From NCBI GenBank assembly GCA_009777005.1, contig WRMT01000047.1, forward strand, positions 1 through 13,761: a stretch of 13,761 bases of DNA, given 5' to 3'. The notes beneath the pieces are model-generated. The model was not told where the DNA came from. It was given only the letters and a program-made list of their open reading frames with translations, and ran no database searches. Each line of letters opens with the position of its first letter. Position 1 is the first letter of the stretch. Source of the DNA: Methanobrevibacter sp. Its GTDB lineage: Archaea > Methanobacteriota > Methanobacteria > Methanobacteriales > Methanobacteriaceae. Positions 1 through 6,672 of the stretch are shown here, one piece after another. A program made the translations under genes and the position numbers.

Positions 1-204
1 ATTTTTTTTTAAAAATGAGTATTAGCTATTTATTTTAAAAATTAATAATAATATAAATAATATTTAGAAAAATAATTAATTTTTTATAAATAATTAAATT
101 CAAACTTTTCTTTAAAAACTATAAAATTATTTTTTATTAAAGTTGTTTTTTGTAAAAAATTAATTCTTGAAAATTATTCTTTATTAAATTTTTACTAAAA
201 AAAA
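1..204. other. AT-rich intergenic, no gene seen
   Basis: Almost pure A/T sequence upstream of comB. I see no open frame of note, RNA gene or convincing hairpin. A promoter for comB lies just to its right. Confidence 0.6.
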
Positions 205-215
205 GTTATAAATTT
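205..215 (+). promoter_or_regulatory. Probable TATA box of comB (leaderless or very short leader)
   Basis: The sequence GTTATAAATTT is centred about 26 bases before the ATG at 235. Archaeal transcription normally starts about 25 bases after the TATA box, so the transcript would begin at or right next to the start codon. No Shine-Dalgarno sequence precedes the ATG, which fits a leaderless mRNA. This is inferred from spacing only. Confidence 0.5.
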
Positions 216-234
216 AAAAAACAAAATAAAAACT

Positions 235-921
235 ATGAAGATAAGTTTAAATTTAGAAAAAACTGAATCAAATGATGTTTCTATAATGGTTGATGCTTTT
301 AGAGCTAGTACAACAATAACAATAGCTTTAAACAAATTTAAAAAAGTAATTCCTGCATTTTCTCCAGAAAAAGCTAGAAAAATAGCTATTGAAACTGGAG
401 GAATCTTAGCTGGTGAGAGAGATGGAATTACAATTGAAGATTTTGATTTAGGAAACTCACCAGTAGCTATGGAAAATTATAAAACTGATAAAGATACTTT
501 AATATTAACAAGCAGTAATGGAACACGAATACTTGAAAATATGAAATCTAAAGTCTTAATTGGTTGTTTTTTAAATGGAAAATCAGTAGCTAAAATGGCT
601 TTAAAAATAGCTACATCACAAATTGATGTTGTTATGGCTGGATGGAAAGGAAAATTTGCTATTGAAGATTTTTTAGCTAGTGGTGAAATATTATATCATT
701 TAATGAAATATAAAAATGAAAAGGACCAAATTAGCGAATATGCTCAAAGTGCTATATTAGCAAGTAGAAATTATCAATTAGTAAAAAAAACTATTTTGAA
801 TACTAGATCAGCTAAAAGACTAGATAAACTAGGATTTAAAGATGATGTTGACTTTTCACTTAGAAAAAATGTTTTAGAAAATGTAGCTATTTATAAAGAT
901 GGAATAATAACATTACTATAA
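235..921 (+). CDS. comB: 2-phosphosulfolactate phosphatase (ComB)
   Basis: This enzyme hydrolyses 2-phosphosulfolactate to sulfolactate and phosphate, the second step of the PEP/sulfite route to coenzyme M, in the cytoplasm. Family motifs are visible in order: VDAFRAST (19-26), GER (60-62), LGNSP (72-76), TSSNGTR (92-98) and a Gly-rich AGWKGKFAIED segment (135-145). The C-terminal half carries the expected helical region ending in a short beta-like tail. At 228 residues the length is normal for the family. The start at 235 is the only upstream ATG compatible with the conserved N-terminus, and it sits about 26 bases from a TATA box. The gene is followed 111 bases later by kae1-bud32 on the same strand. 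Codon use matches the neighbours. Its presence marks the host as a methanogen using this CoM pathway. Confidence 0.93.
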   Translation: MKISLNLEKTESNDVSIMVDAFRASTTITIALNKFKKVIPAFSPEKARKIAIETGGILAGERDGITIEDFDLGNSPVAMENYKTDKDTLILTSSNGTRILENMKSKVLIGCFLNGKSVAKMALKIATSQIDVVMAGWKGKFAIEDFLASGEILYHLMKYKNEKDQISEYAQSAILASRNYQLVKKTILNTRSAKRLDKLGFKDDVDFSLRKNVLENVAIYKDGIITLL

Positions 922-964
922 AATCACCATTAACAAAACTCACAAAAAAACAACAACACAACAC

Positions 965-982
965 CATCATATTATCATGATG
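965..982 (+). terminator. Weak hairpin after comB, possible terminator
   Basis: CATCAT and ATGATG form a 6-bp stem with a 6-base loop, followed by CTCTTTT. The stem is short and the T-tract poor, so this is only a candidate signal separating comB from kae1-bud32. Confidence 0.25.
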
Positions 983-1032
983 CTCTTTTAGAATTATATG
1001 TGAAAATATTTAAAAATTATCAAGTTGATTAA

Positions 1033-2757
1033 ATGATTTGTTTAGGAATTGAAGGAACAGCTGAAAAAACAGGAATTGGAATAGTTGAAGACAATGGAAA
1101 AGTCTTATCATTAGCTGGTTGTCAGTTATTTCCAGAAAAAGGAGGTATTCACCCAAGAGAAGCCGCAGATCATCATAGTAAATGGATTCCTAAATTAATC
1201 ATTGAAGCTATAGAAAAAGCAAACATTAGCTTAAAGGATATTGATCTTGTTTCATTTTCTCGTGGACCTGGTCTTGGTCCAGCTCTTCGAACAACAGCTA
1301 CTGCTAGCCGTGCTCTTGCTTTATCATTAGATATTCCAATAATTGGTGTAAATCATTGTATTGGTCATATTGAAATTGGAAAACTTGATACTGGAGCATG
1401 TGATCCTCTTTCATTATATGTTAGTGGTGGAAACAGTCAAGTAATAGCTTATGAATATGGAAGATATCGCGTTTTCGGAGAAACATTGGACATAGCTATT
1501 GGAAATGCCCTAGATCAGTTTGGAAGAGAAACTGGTCTTCCTCATCCAGGAGGTCCTGAAGTTGAAAAATTAGCTAAAGATGGAAATTATATTGATTTAC
1601 CATATAGTGTAAAAGGAATGGACCTTTCATTTTCAGGTTTAGTGTCTGCAGCTACTCGAAAATTTCAAGAAGGAGTAGCTATTGAGGATGTGTGTTTTTC
1701 TTTTCAAGAAACTGCATTTTCAATGCTAGTTGAAGTAAGTGAACGAGCATTATCTCACACAAAAAAGGATGAACTTATGCTTTGTGGTGGAGTAGCTGCA
1801 AACAAGCGTCTTAGAGAAATGTTAGATAAAATGGCTAATGACCATTATGCGAAATTTTATATGCCAAAAATGGAATACTGTGGAGATAATGGAGCTATGA
1901 TAGCTTGGCTTGGAATTTTAATGAACAATAGCTATGGAAGCGATAAATTAGAAAATACTAATGTTATTCAACGATTTAGAACCGATGAAGTTAATGTTCC
2001 TTGGGTAAAACAATCTAATAATAAAATAAAACTTCCAAAGGAAATATTAGCTAAAGGTGCTGAATCTGATATTTACCCTAGCTATTGGATTGACACAGAA
2101 GCTATTTCTAAAGTTAGAAATCGGAAAAGTTACAGGATTAAAGAGATTGATGAAAAGATTAGAAAATCACGAACAAAAAAAGAAGCTAAGCTACTAACTG
2201 AGGTTAAAAGAGTTGGTGTAAAATCTCCAATACTTTATGATATTGATTTGGATGAGAAAGCTATTGTAATGGAAAAGATTAATGGAACTTTATTTAAAGA
2301 TTTTATAGCTACTCTAAACAGTGAGGATAAAAAAGATCAAAAGCATATAGCTAATTTAAAAGAAAATGATGAAAAAGATCAAAAGCATATAGCTAATTTA
2401 AAAGAAAAAGAGGTTAAAGATTTTTCCATAGCTATTGGCGAAAATATTGGGTTAATGCACAAATCAAATATTATTCATGGGGACATAACTAGCTCAAATA
2501 TTATGATAAATGAAAATAATGAACTTGTTTTTATAGATTTTGGTCTTGGAAAGTATTCTAACCTTATTGAAGATAAATGTGTTGATTTAATAGTTTTAAA
2601 AAAGTCACTTCAAAGTGTTGATTATAAAATAGCTAATGAAATATTTGATAATATTTTAGAAGGTTATATCAGTAGCTATGATGAAGAAGATATTAATAAA
2701 GATAATATAATTGAAAAAATAGCTGAAATTCAAGCTCGTGGTCGTTATACTCATTAA
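1033..2757 (+). CDS. kae1-bud32: Bifunctional Kae1-Bud32: tRNA t6A37 threonylcarbamoyltransferase fused to Bud32 kinase/ATPase
   Basis: Two core KEOPS subunits in one chain; KEOPS makes t6A37 on ANN-decoding tRNAs. The Kae1 half (about 1-325) is an ASKHA-fold enzyme with metal-binding His108 and His112 (NHCIGH) and Asp285 (CGDNGAMIA), plus SGGNSQV (131-137) and CGGVAANKR (251-259). The Bud32 half (about 338-574) has GAESDIY (342-348), the catalytic loop HGDITSSN (482-489), IDFGLG (501-506) and the usual RGRY-type end. The fusion is common in Euryarchaeota. At 574 residues it is longer than the roughly 535 I expect. The excess is mostly a charged insert inside the kinase N-lobe with a 14-residue tandem duplication (432-459). 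The start at 1033 gives the conserved MICLGIEGTAEKTG beginning; a weak GTTGAT Shine-Dalgarno-like element precedes it. The frame is intact. Confidence 0.95.
   Translation: MICLGIEGTAEKTGIGIVEDNGKVLSLAGCQLFPEKGGIHPREAADHHSKWIPKLIIEAIEKANISLKDIDLVSFSRGPGLGPALRTTATASRALALSLDIPIIGVNHCIGHIEIGKLDTGACDPLSLYVSGGNSQVIAYEYGRYRVFGETLDIAIGNALDQFGRETGLPHPGGPEVEKLAKDGNYIDLPYSVKGMDLSFSGLVSAATRKFQEGVAIEDVCFSFQETAFSMLVEVSERALSHTKKDELMLCGGVAANKRLREMLDKMANDHYAKFYMPKMEYCGDNGAMIAWLGILMNNSYGSDKLENTNVIQRFRTDEVNVPWVKQSNNKIKLPKEILAKGAESDIYPSYWIDTEAISKVRNRKSYRIKEIDEKIRKSRTKKEAKLLTEVKRVGVKSPILYDIDLDEKAIVMEKINGTLFKDFIATLNSEDKKDQKHIANLKENDEKDQKHIANLKEKEVKDFSIAIGENIGLMHKSNIIHGDITSSNIMINENNELVFIDFGLGKYSNLIEDKCVDLIVLKKSLQSVDYKIANEIFDNILEGYISSYDEEDINKDNIIEKIAEIQARGRYTH
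2326..2409 (+). repeat. 42-bp in-frame tandem duplication inside the Bud32 domain
   Basis: Two adjacent 42-base units (2326-2367 and 2368-2409) differ at only two bases. They encode the 14-residue segments DKKDQKHIANLKEN and DEKDQKHIANLKEK. The unit size keeps the frame, and the insert sits between the kinase N-lobe strand carrying VMEKINGTLF and the helix leading to the catalytic loop. Confidence 0.9.
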
Positions 2758-2787
2758 TTTAGCACCGTCAAAATCAATCGCATAACT

Positions 2788-2816
2788 CTTAAAATTCACT
2801 CAATTTTAAGTTTTGT
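2788..2816 (+). terminator. Hairpin terminator after kae1-bud32
   Basis: CTTAAAATT (2788-2796) and AATTTTAAG (2802-2810) form a perfect 9-bp stem with a CACTC loop. TTTTGT follows on the + strand, 31 bases after the stop codon. This fits a transcript end for kae1-bud32. Confidence 0.6.
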
Positions 2817-2921
2817 ATAATAAAATTGTTTATTTTTAAACATTCCTGTATTTTTTAACAAATAAATTTAAATTTTTTCATCTTATTTTTCCAAATAGAA
2901 TTGTCTGTGATTTTTTTTAAG

Positions 2922-3477
2922 CTATTCCCTGAAAATTTCTAATGCTTGATTAATAGAGTCAATGTCCAAAGGTATCTTCTCTATTTCTTTAATTTCATCA
3001 ATTTCATAATCAAACTCATCAATCCATTCCCAAAAGAATTCAGCTGGATCTTCTGAATGAGCTTCATTTAAAAACTCCCCAGACTCCCCCTATATCTTCA
3101 AGAGGGCAAATACCTTTTCCTGAAGTACAAATCAGATATTTCATATCTTTTTTAGGTTCTATGTATTTATTAAAGACTATTTCATGTTTCCAGCTATCTC
3201 CCATGCCATATTCATATATAAACTTTTTATTTGATTCCATCACATCTTTTAAAATAAGTTCATCTGTGCAAATATTACTGAAAGCAGCTTCACTTGGGAG
3301 ATAATGCTTTTTGTTAATAGTATATCCATATAAATGATAATTTTCCCATCCCATTACTATTTGAACTATTTCATGGAACTCATCCAAATTTATATTCGGA
3401 TTCAAGTGAATTCTTCTCTAAATTGGGACTGGAGCATCTTTTAATTTGATTCTGATTACTGCAATTTCATTTTCCAT
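2922..3477 (-). pseudogene. pRiA4b ORF-3-like protein (PF07929 type), broken by a nonsense codon and a frameshift
   Basis: Read from the ATG at 3477, the frame gives MENEIAVIRIKLKDAPVPI and then a TAG at 3418-3420. The family has PPIWRR here, so the conserved Trp codon TGG appears to have become TAG; RRI follows in frame. The next 115 residues continue with family hallmarks: MGWENYHLYGY, a GDSWKH segment, and CPLEDIGGVWG. The frame then breaks near 3073-3080. The typical acidic C-terminus (EFLNEAHSED, WEWIDEFD, SINQAL) continues in another frame to a TAG at 2922. Restored, the protein would be about 185 residues, normal for the family. Members often travel with plasmids and insertion elements; their function is not well defined. 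The gene kept a good Shine-Dalgarno sequence, so the decay seems recent. A piece starting at a TTG at 3405 is open, but it lacks the N-terminal strand. Confidence 0.85.
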
Positions 3478-3483
3478 ATAATT

Positions 3484-3490
3484 TCTCCCT
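3484..3490 (-). promoter_or_regulatory. Shine-Dalgarno of the pRiA4b-like pseudogene
   Basis: AGGGAGA on the minus strand lies 6 bases before the ATG at 3477. It fixes that ATG as the original start and shows that the TAG at codon 20 lies inside the gene. Confidence 0.65.
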
Positions 3491-4018
3491 TTTTTAAATA
3501 TTTTTGAAAATTAATAACCTTTCAGCGAAAAAATCTACATAAAGGATTTTTTTAATAATTTTCTGAAATTTTGAAAATAAGAAAAATTTGTGAACATTAA
3601 TAAGATTTAGATATTGAAAAATGCTGTTTTAATAAGATTTAGCTATTGAGATAAATTTATTCCTTGTTGTTTCTTTGATTTTTTTCCTGCAAATACCATT
3701 ACAAAAGATATTGTTTTTTTAATAATGTATCGTGCTTAGCATAATTTATAACTCAAATTCTTATTATTTTTTAAATTTATCTTTTTAAATTTTATTAAAA
3801 AATTAAATTTGATAAAAAGTATTAAATGATATAATATTTATTATATAAACTTATTTATAAACTTAAAAATTTAATTACAAATGTTTAATTAAAACTATGT
3901 ATTTCAGTTAGTATCTATGTTTTTTAAACATTCCACACTCTGACATTCAGTTATTACTCCCCAACATAAATCAAATCAATAATACGGATTTTTTCTCACA
4001 CCAATCAGTTAATCTGGG
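3491..4018. other. Gene-free AT-rich stretch with a 21-bp direct repeat
   Basis: No coding frame is recognisable. The only structure I see is a 21-base direct repeat, TTAATAAGATTTAG(A/C)TATTGA, at 3597-3617 and 3629-3649, with one mismatch. A short motif TTACTCCCCAA(C/A)ATAAAT near 3954 recurs near 5610, close to the start of the transposase remnant. This may be a leftover of mobile DNA, but I could not define element ends. Confidence 0.5.
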
Positions 4019-4045
4019 AAAAAATATCTTTAACTAATGCAGTTA
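4019..4045 (-). terminator. Possible terminator of the small WD40 gene
   Basis: On the minus strand, TAACT and AGTTA form a 5-bp stem with a 5-base loop just after the stop codon. A run of six T (4019-4024) follows. The stem is weak but well placed. Confidence 0.4.
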
Positions 4046-4047
4046 GA

Positions 4048-4716
4048 TTAATGAATAATTATTTTTTTACTGTTTTCCCATTCCCAAACACGAACAGTCT
4101 TATCATCGGATCCTGAAACAATATATTTACCATCAGGAGAAAAACACACAGCATCCACCCTTTCTGTATGACTTAATATTATTTTTTCTTCACAATTTTC
4201 CAATTTCCAAACACGAACAGTCATATCCCATGACCCCGAAACAGCATACTTACCATCAGGAGAAAAACACACACTCTCCACCTCATCTGTGTGTCCCTTA
4301 AATATTACTTTTTCTTCACTTTCTCCCCAATCCCAAACACGAACAGTCATATCCCATGATCCTGAAACAATATACTTACCATCAGGAGAAAAACACACAC
4401 TACTCACCCCACCTGTGTGTCCCTTAAATATTGTTTTTTCTTCACTTTTTTCCCAGTCCCAAACACGAACTGTACCATCATATGATCCTGAAACAATATA
4501 CTTCCCATCAGGAGAAAAACACACACTTTCCACCGTAGCTGTGTGTCCTGTTAGTGTTGTTTTTAGTGGTCTTTCAAGTGTATGTATCCGAATGCGTGGT
4601 TTTTGCCCTGAAAAATTAGTTTGCTTTTCTATTTCATTTAATAATTCGTTAATCTGATAATTCTCGCTCATGTATACATATCCTTGCAAAATAATATCAT
4701 TTTGAAAACTCCTCAT
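4048..4716 (-). CDS. 5'-truncated WD40-repeat protein, paralogue of the giant NACHT-WD40 gene
   Basis: The open frame gives 222 residues. Similarity to the giant gene starts only at residue 16 (ATG at 4671): MSENYQINELLNEIEKQTNF matches the segment just before the first blade of the large protein. The same 24-residue leader spacing follows, then four WD40 blades (residues 53-222) of the SVCFSPDGKYIVSGS type, ending in WENSKKIIIH. Four blades cannot close a usual seven-blade propeller. The DUF4062 and NACHT parts are absent. Where similarity stops, the C-terminal codons of a decayed transposase begin (stop at 4697, overlapping this frame), so the 5' part was probably lost with that insertion. 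Either ATG could be used; no strong Shine-Dalgarno is visible. It may be a dead fragment, a small adaptor, or a sequence donor for the large gene. Frame intact; expression uncertain. Confidence 0.6.
   Translation of the reverse strand: MRSFQNDIILQGYVYMSENYQINELLNEIEKQTNFSGQKPRIRIHTLERPLKTTLTGHTATVESVCFSPDGKYIVSGSYDGTVRVWDWEKSEEKTIFKGHTGGVSSVCFSPDGKYIVSGSWDMTVRVWDWGESEEKVIFKGHTDEVESVCFSPDGKYAVSGSWDMTVRVWKLENCEEKIILSHTERVDAVCFSPDGKYIVSGSDDKTVRVWEWENSKKIIIH
4051..4560 (-). repeat. Four tandem WD40-coding units
   Basis: Units of about 126 bp (42 codons; the last is shorter at the GH turn) repeat with near identity at VCFSPDGKY and TVRVW. They differ at the residues after GHT and around SGSxD. 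They belong to the same repeat family as the units at 5873-8754. Confidence 0.9.
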
Positions 4717-5597
4717 AGAAGTTTTGGTGAAGATTACGAAAACATTCTTTTATTAATACATATTTAGAAAAAATTTTCTTAGAATTCCTCTGAAAACCTC
4801 TAAAAAAGGTTTTAATAGTGAATTTCTATTTTTACAATTATTATTATTATTATCATTATTATGTGCAATGCCACTGGCATATTTTTTTAAAAATGAGTTA
4901 CCAATTGGTAATCTGTGACAAGTTCATGAGTTGACAAATAGTTATATATAGAATAATCATCTGAAAAAAACTCTTATTGGTCTATCACAGTTTTTTGAGA
5001 TTAATTTTCTGATTAGTTTTTTTGAAAGATTATAGGTTACTTTGAAAATAACTTTTCCTGTGTTTCTTGAAACTATTAAGATAAGGAGAGGTTTATCTTT
5101 TTCATAAGTACTTCTACATCTTTGTTTTATTCCTCTCCATCTGGAAAGTTTGTTTTTGTTCGTTTTTTAACTCATTTCTTTTCAGCTGAAATGTACATTT
5201 CGTCAAACTATATATCCTCAGTTAATTTTGGAGGAATGTAGTTTTTTTCAAGATTATTTCTTATTAAATTTGCAATTAGTGAAACTGTCTTTCGTGAATA
5301 GGGTAATTTTGAAACATTAGGTTTACACTTTAAAAAAGTAAATTAAACAAAATATAAAATATTATATTCATGGAACTTTAGTTTTATGACAAATTGTTCT
5401 AGAGAATTCACTAAAATTCGTGCCACAATCCTTACAATAGCAATATTTCGTTTAAAAAGGTGAACCATGATTGTAAATTTCATACTCTTACATTTAAGAG
5501 AATAAACTCTAAGAGACCATCTAATACTACAAAACATATTCATGCAATTTTCTTCAGAAGGCAAACTCTTCACATGATTTAAAATTTCAGAAATCAT
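4697..5597 (-). pseudogene. Decayed IS1595-type (ISXO2-like DDE) transposase
   Basis: No single frame runs through, but successive frames rebuild one transposase. The start is MISEILNHVKSLPSEENCM at 5597. A zinc-ribbon region follows: NHGSPF, then KYCYCKDCGTNFSEF (about 5401-5449). Next come KLPYSRKTVSLIANLIRNNL and YIPPKLTEDI. FDEMYIS near 5190-5206 carries the first catalytic Asp. Then TYEKDKPLLILIVSRNTGKV, NLSKKLIRKLI and NCDRPIRVF lead to DDYSIYNYLSTHELVTD near 4920-4961, with the second Asp. The end is KYASGIAHNN, CKNRNSLLKPF and FRGIL, closing with a TGA at 4697. At least half a dozen stops and frameshifts break it. The ENR usually expected in the last motif reads KNR here. I could not find terminal inverted repeats or target duplications. 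It touches the truncated WD40 gene at its 3' end and is clearly non-functional. Confidence 0.85.
4837..4862. repeat. ATT trinucleotide microsatellite
   Basis: Eight ATT units (one is ATC) run in a row. On the minus strand they read as consecutive Asn/Asp codons in the transposase remnant, HNND followed by five Asn, where intact relatives have a short HNNNCEN-type motif. This is probably slippage expansion after the gene lost constraint. Confidence 0.85.
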
Positions 5598-5818
5598 ACC
5601 TATCTCATGTTACTCCCCAAAATAAATTTTTGCGATGATAATCTATACATAAACAACACATTTTTCATTGAACAAATGTTTTTAAAATTGAAATATATAT
5701 CATAATTAAGAAATATATATTACATAAAATATTTTTTTTAAAAGGGGATATTTGTGCTTTGGACTATTGTAAATCCCTTTTCTCCAACAAATTATCAATT
5801 GAAATACTATTTACAATA
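5598..5818. other. Gene-free spacer with a 10-bp inverted repeat
   Basis: No coding frame is visible between the transposase start and the end of the giant gene. TATTGTAAAT (5765-5774) and ATTTACAATA (5809-5818) form a perfect 10-bp inverted repeat with a 34-base loop, directly after the giant gene's stop codon. AAAAGGG (5740-5746) and CCCTTTT (5775-5781) form a second, partly interlocking one. Neither has a T-tract on the minus strand. They may be a 3' hairpin of the transcript or remnants of element ends. Confidence 0.45.
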
Positions 5819-6220
5819 TTATCTTTTAAAAAGTCTATAGAAGAATCCTTTTTTCTTTTTATTTTTTAGTATTTTTTTTTCACTGTTTTTATAGTCCCAT
5901 ACACGAACAGTACTATCCTGTGATCCTGAAGCTATATATTTTCCATCAGGAGAAAAACACACACTCTCCACATGACCTGTGTGTCTTAATATTGTTTTTT
6001 CCTCATTTTTTTTCCATTTCCACACACGAACAGTATTATCCCATGATCCTGAAGCTATATATTTTCCATCAGGAGAAAAACACACACTCTTCACATAGCT
6101 TGTATGTTCTAATATTGTTTTTTCTTCATTTTTTTCCAAGTCCCAAACACGAACAGTAGCATCATTCGATCCTGAAGCTATATATTTTCCATCAGGAGAA
6201 AAACACACACTCCACACATC
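5819..6220 (-). pseudogene. Displaced 3' end of the giant NACHT-WD40 gene (rest of blade 18, blades 19-20, basic tail)
   Basis: This frame starts in the middle of a WD40 blade at DVWSVCFSPDGKY. It continues with two more blades and the tail KKILKNKKKKGFFYRLFKR before a TAA. It is not an independent gene. Aligned with blades 1-5, the segment is collinear and lacks exactly one base between the codon for Thr1606 of the large frame (6223-6225) and this GAT codon (6218-6220). With that base restored, the large protein would be 1740 residues. The GTG at 6217 could in principle start a 132-residue product, but it has no Shine-Dalgarno and begins inside a blade. The basic, aromatic tail has no partner in the other cassettes, so this is probably the natural C-terminus. 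Confidence 0.85.
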
Positions 6221-6618
6221 AATGTAGGTTCTTTAAATATTGTTTTTTCCTCATTTTTTTCCCATTTCCACACATGAACATTCCCATTCTTTGAACCTGA
6301 AACTATATATTTTCCATCAGGAGAAAAACACACACTATCCACTGAAGTTGGGTGTCTTAAAATTGTTTTTTCCTCATCTTTTTTCCAGTCCCAAACACGA
6401 ACAGTTTTATCCCATGATCCTGATACTATGTATTTTCCATCTGGAGAAAAACACACACTATTCATCCTGTGTGCATGTCCTTTTAATATTGTTTTTTCTT
6501 CATTTTTTTCTATGTCCCAGACGCGAATAGTACAGTCATCTGATCCTGAAGCTATATATTTTCCATCAGGAGAAAAACACACACTACGCACCCATTGTGT
6601 GTGTCCTTTGAATGTTGT
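5873..6618 (-). repeat. Second WD40 cassette, six units
   Basis: Blades 15-20 in units of 123-126 bp. Blade 15 keeps the same rare spelling as blade 1: on the + strand both carry AGACGCGAATAG, where the other units have AAACACGAACAG. That ties the start of this cassette to the start of the first one. The one-base deletion at about 6221 falls in blade 18. Confidence 0.9.
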
Positions 6619-6672
6619 TTTGAGTTGTCTTTCTGGTGTGTGTATGTGTTGGTGGGTTGTGGTCATTGGGAA
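5996..6672 (-). repeat. Duplicated segment, copy B (leader plus blades 15-19)
   Basis: Runs from Phe1457 of the leader (FPMTTTHQHIHTPERQLKTT) to the end of blade 19. It matches copy A at 8131-8808 residue for residue in spacing, including the shortened blades 17 and 19. It is 677 bp against 678 bp in copy A, so the only net length change is the frameshifting base. Confidence 0.85.

Noticed and set aside
3064..3405. Stand-alone 113-residue gene
   Set aside because: It begins at a TTG inside a pRiA4b-like domain. The conserved N-terminus lies upstream behind a TAG and the C-terminus downstream in another frame, so it is part of a pseudogene.
4868..4911. Two palindromes, ATGCCACTGGCAT and TTACCAATTGGTAA
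   Set aside because: Both fall in codons of the transposase remnant (YASGIAH and DYQLVT), so they are probably incidental to coding sequence.
5343..5597. Stand-alone 84-residue gene
   Set aside because: Only its first part is the transposase N-terminus. The rest is a wrong-frame reading of the zinc-ribbon region, which shows KYCYCKDCG in the neighbouring frame.
4676..5750. Short ATATCC/GGATAT pair as possible ends of the IS element
   Set aside because: Only six bases match and similarity does not extend inwards. I could not define terminal inverted repeats.
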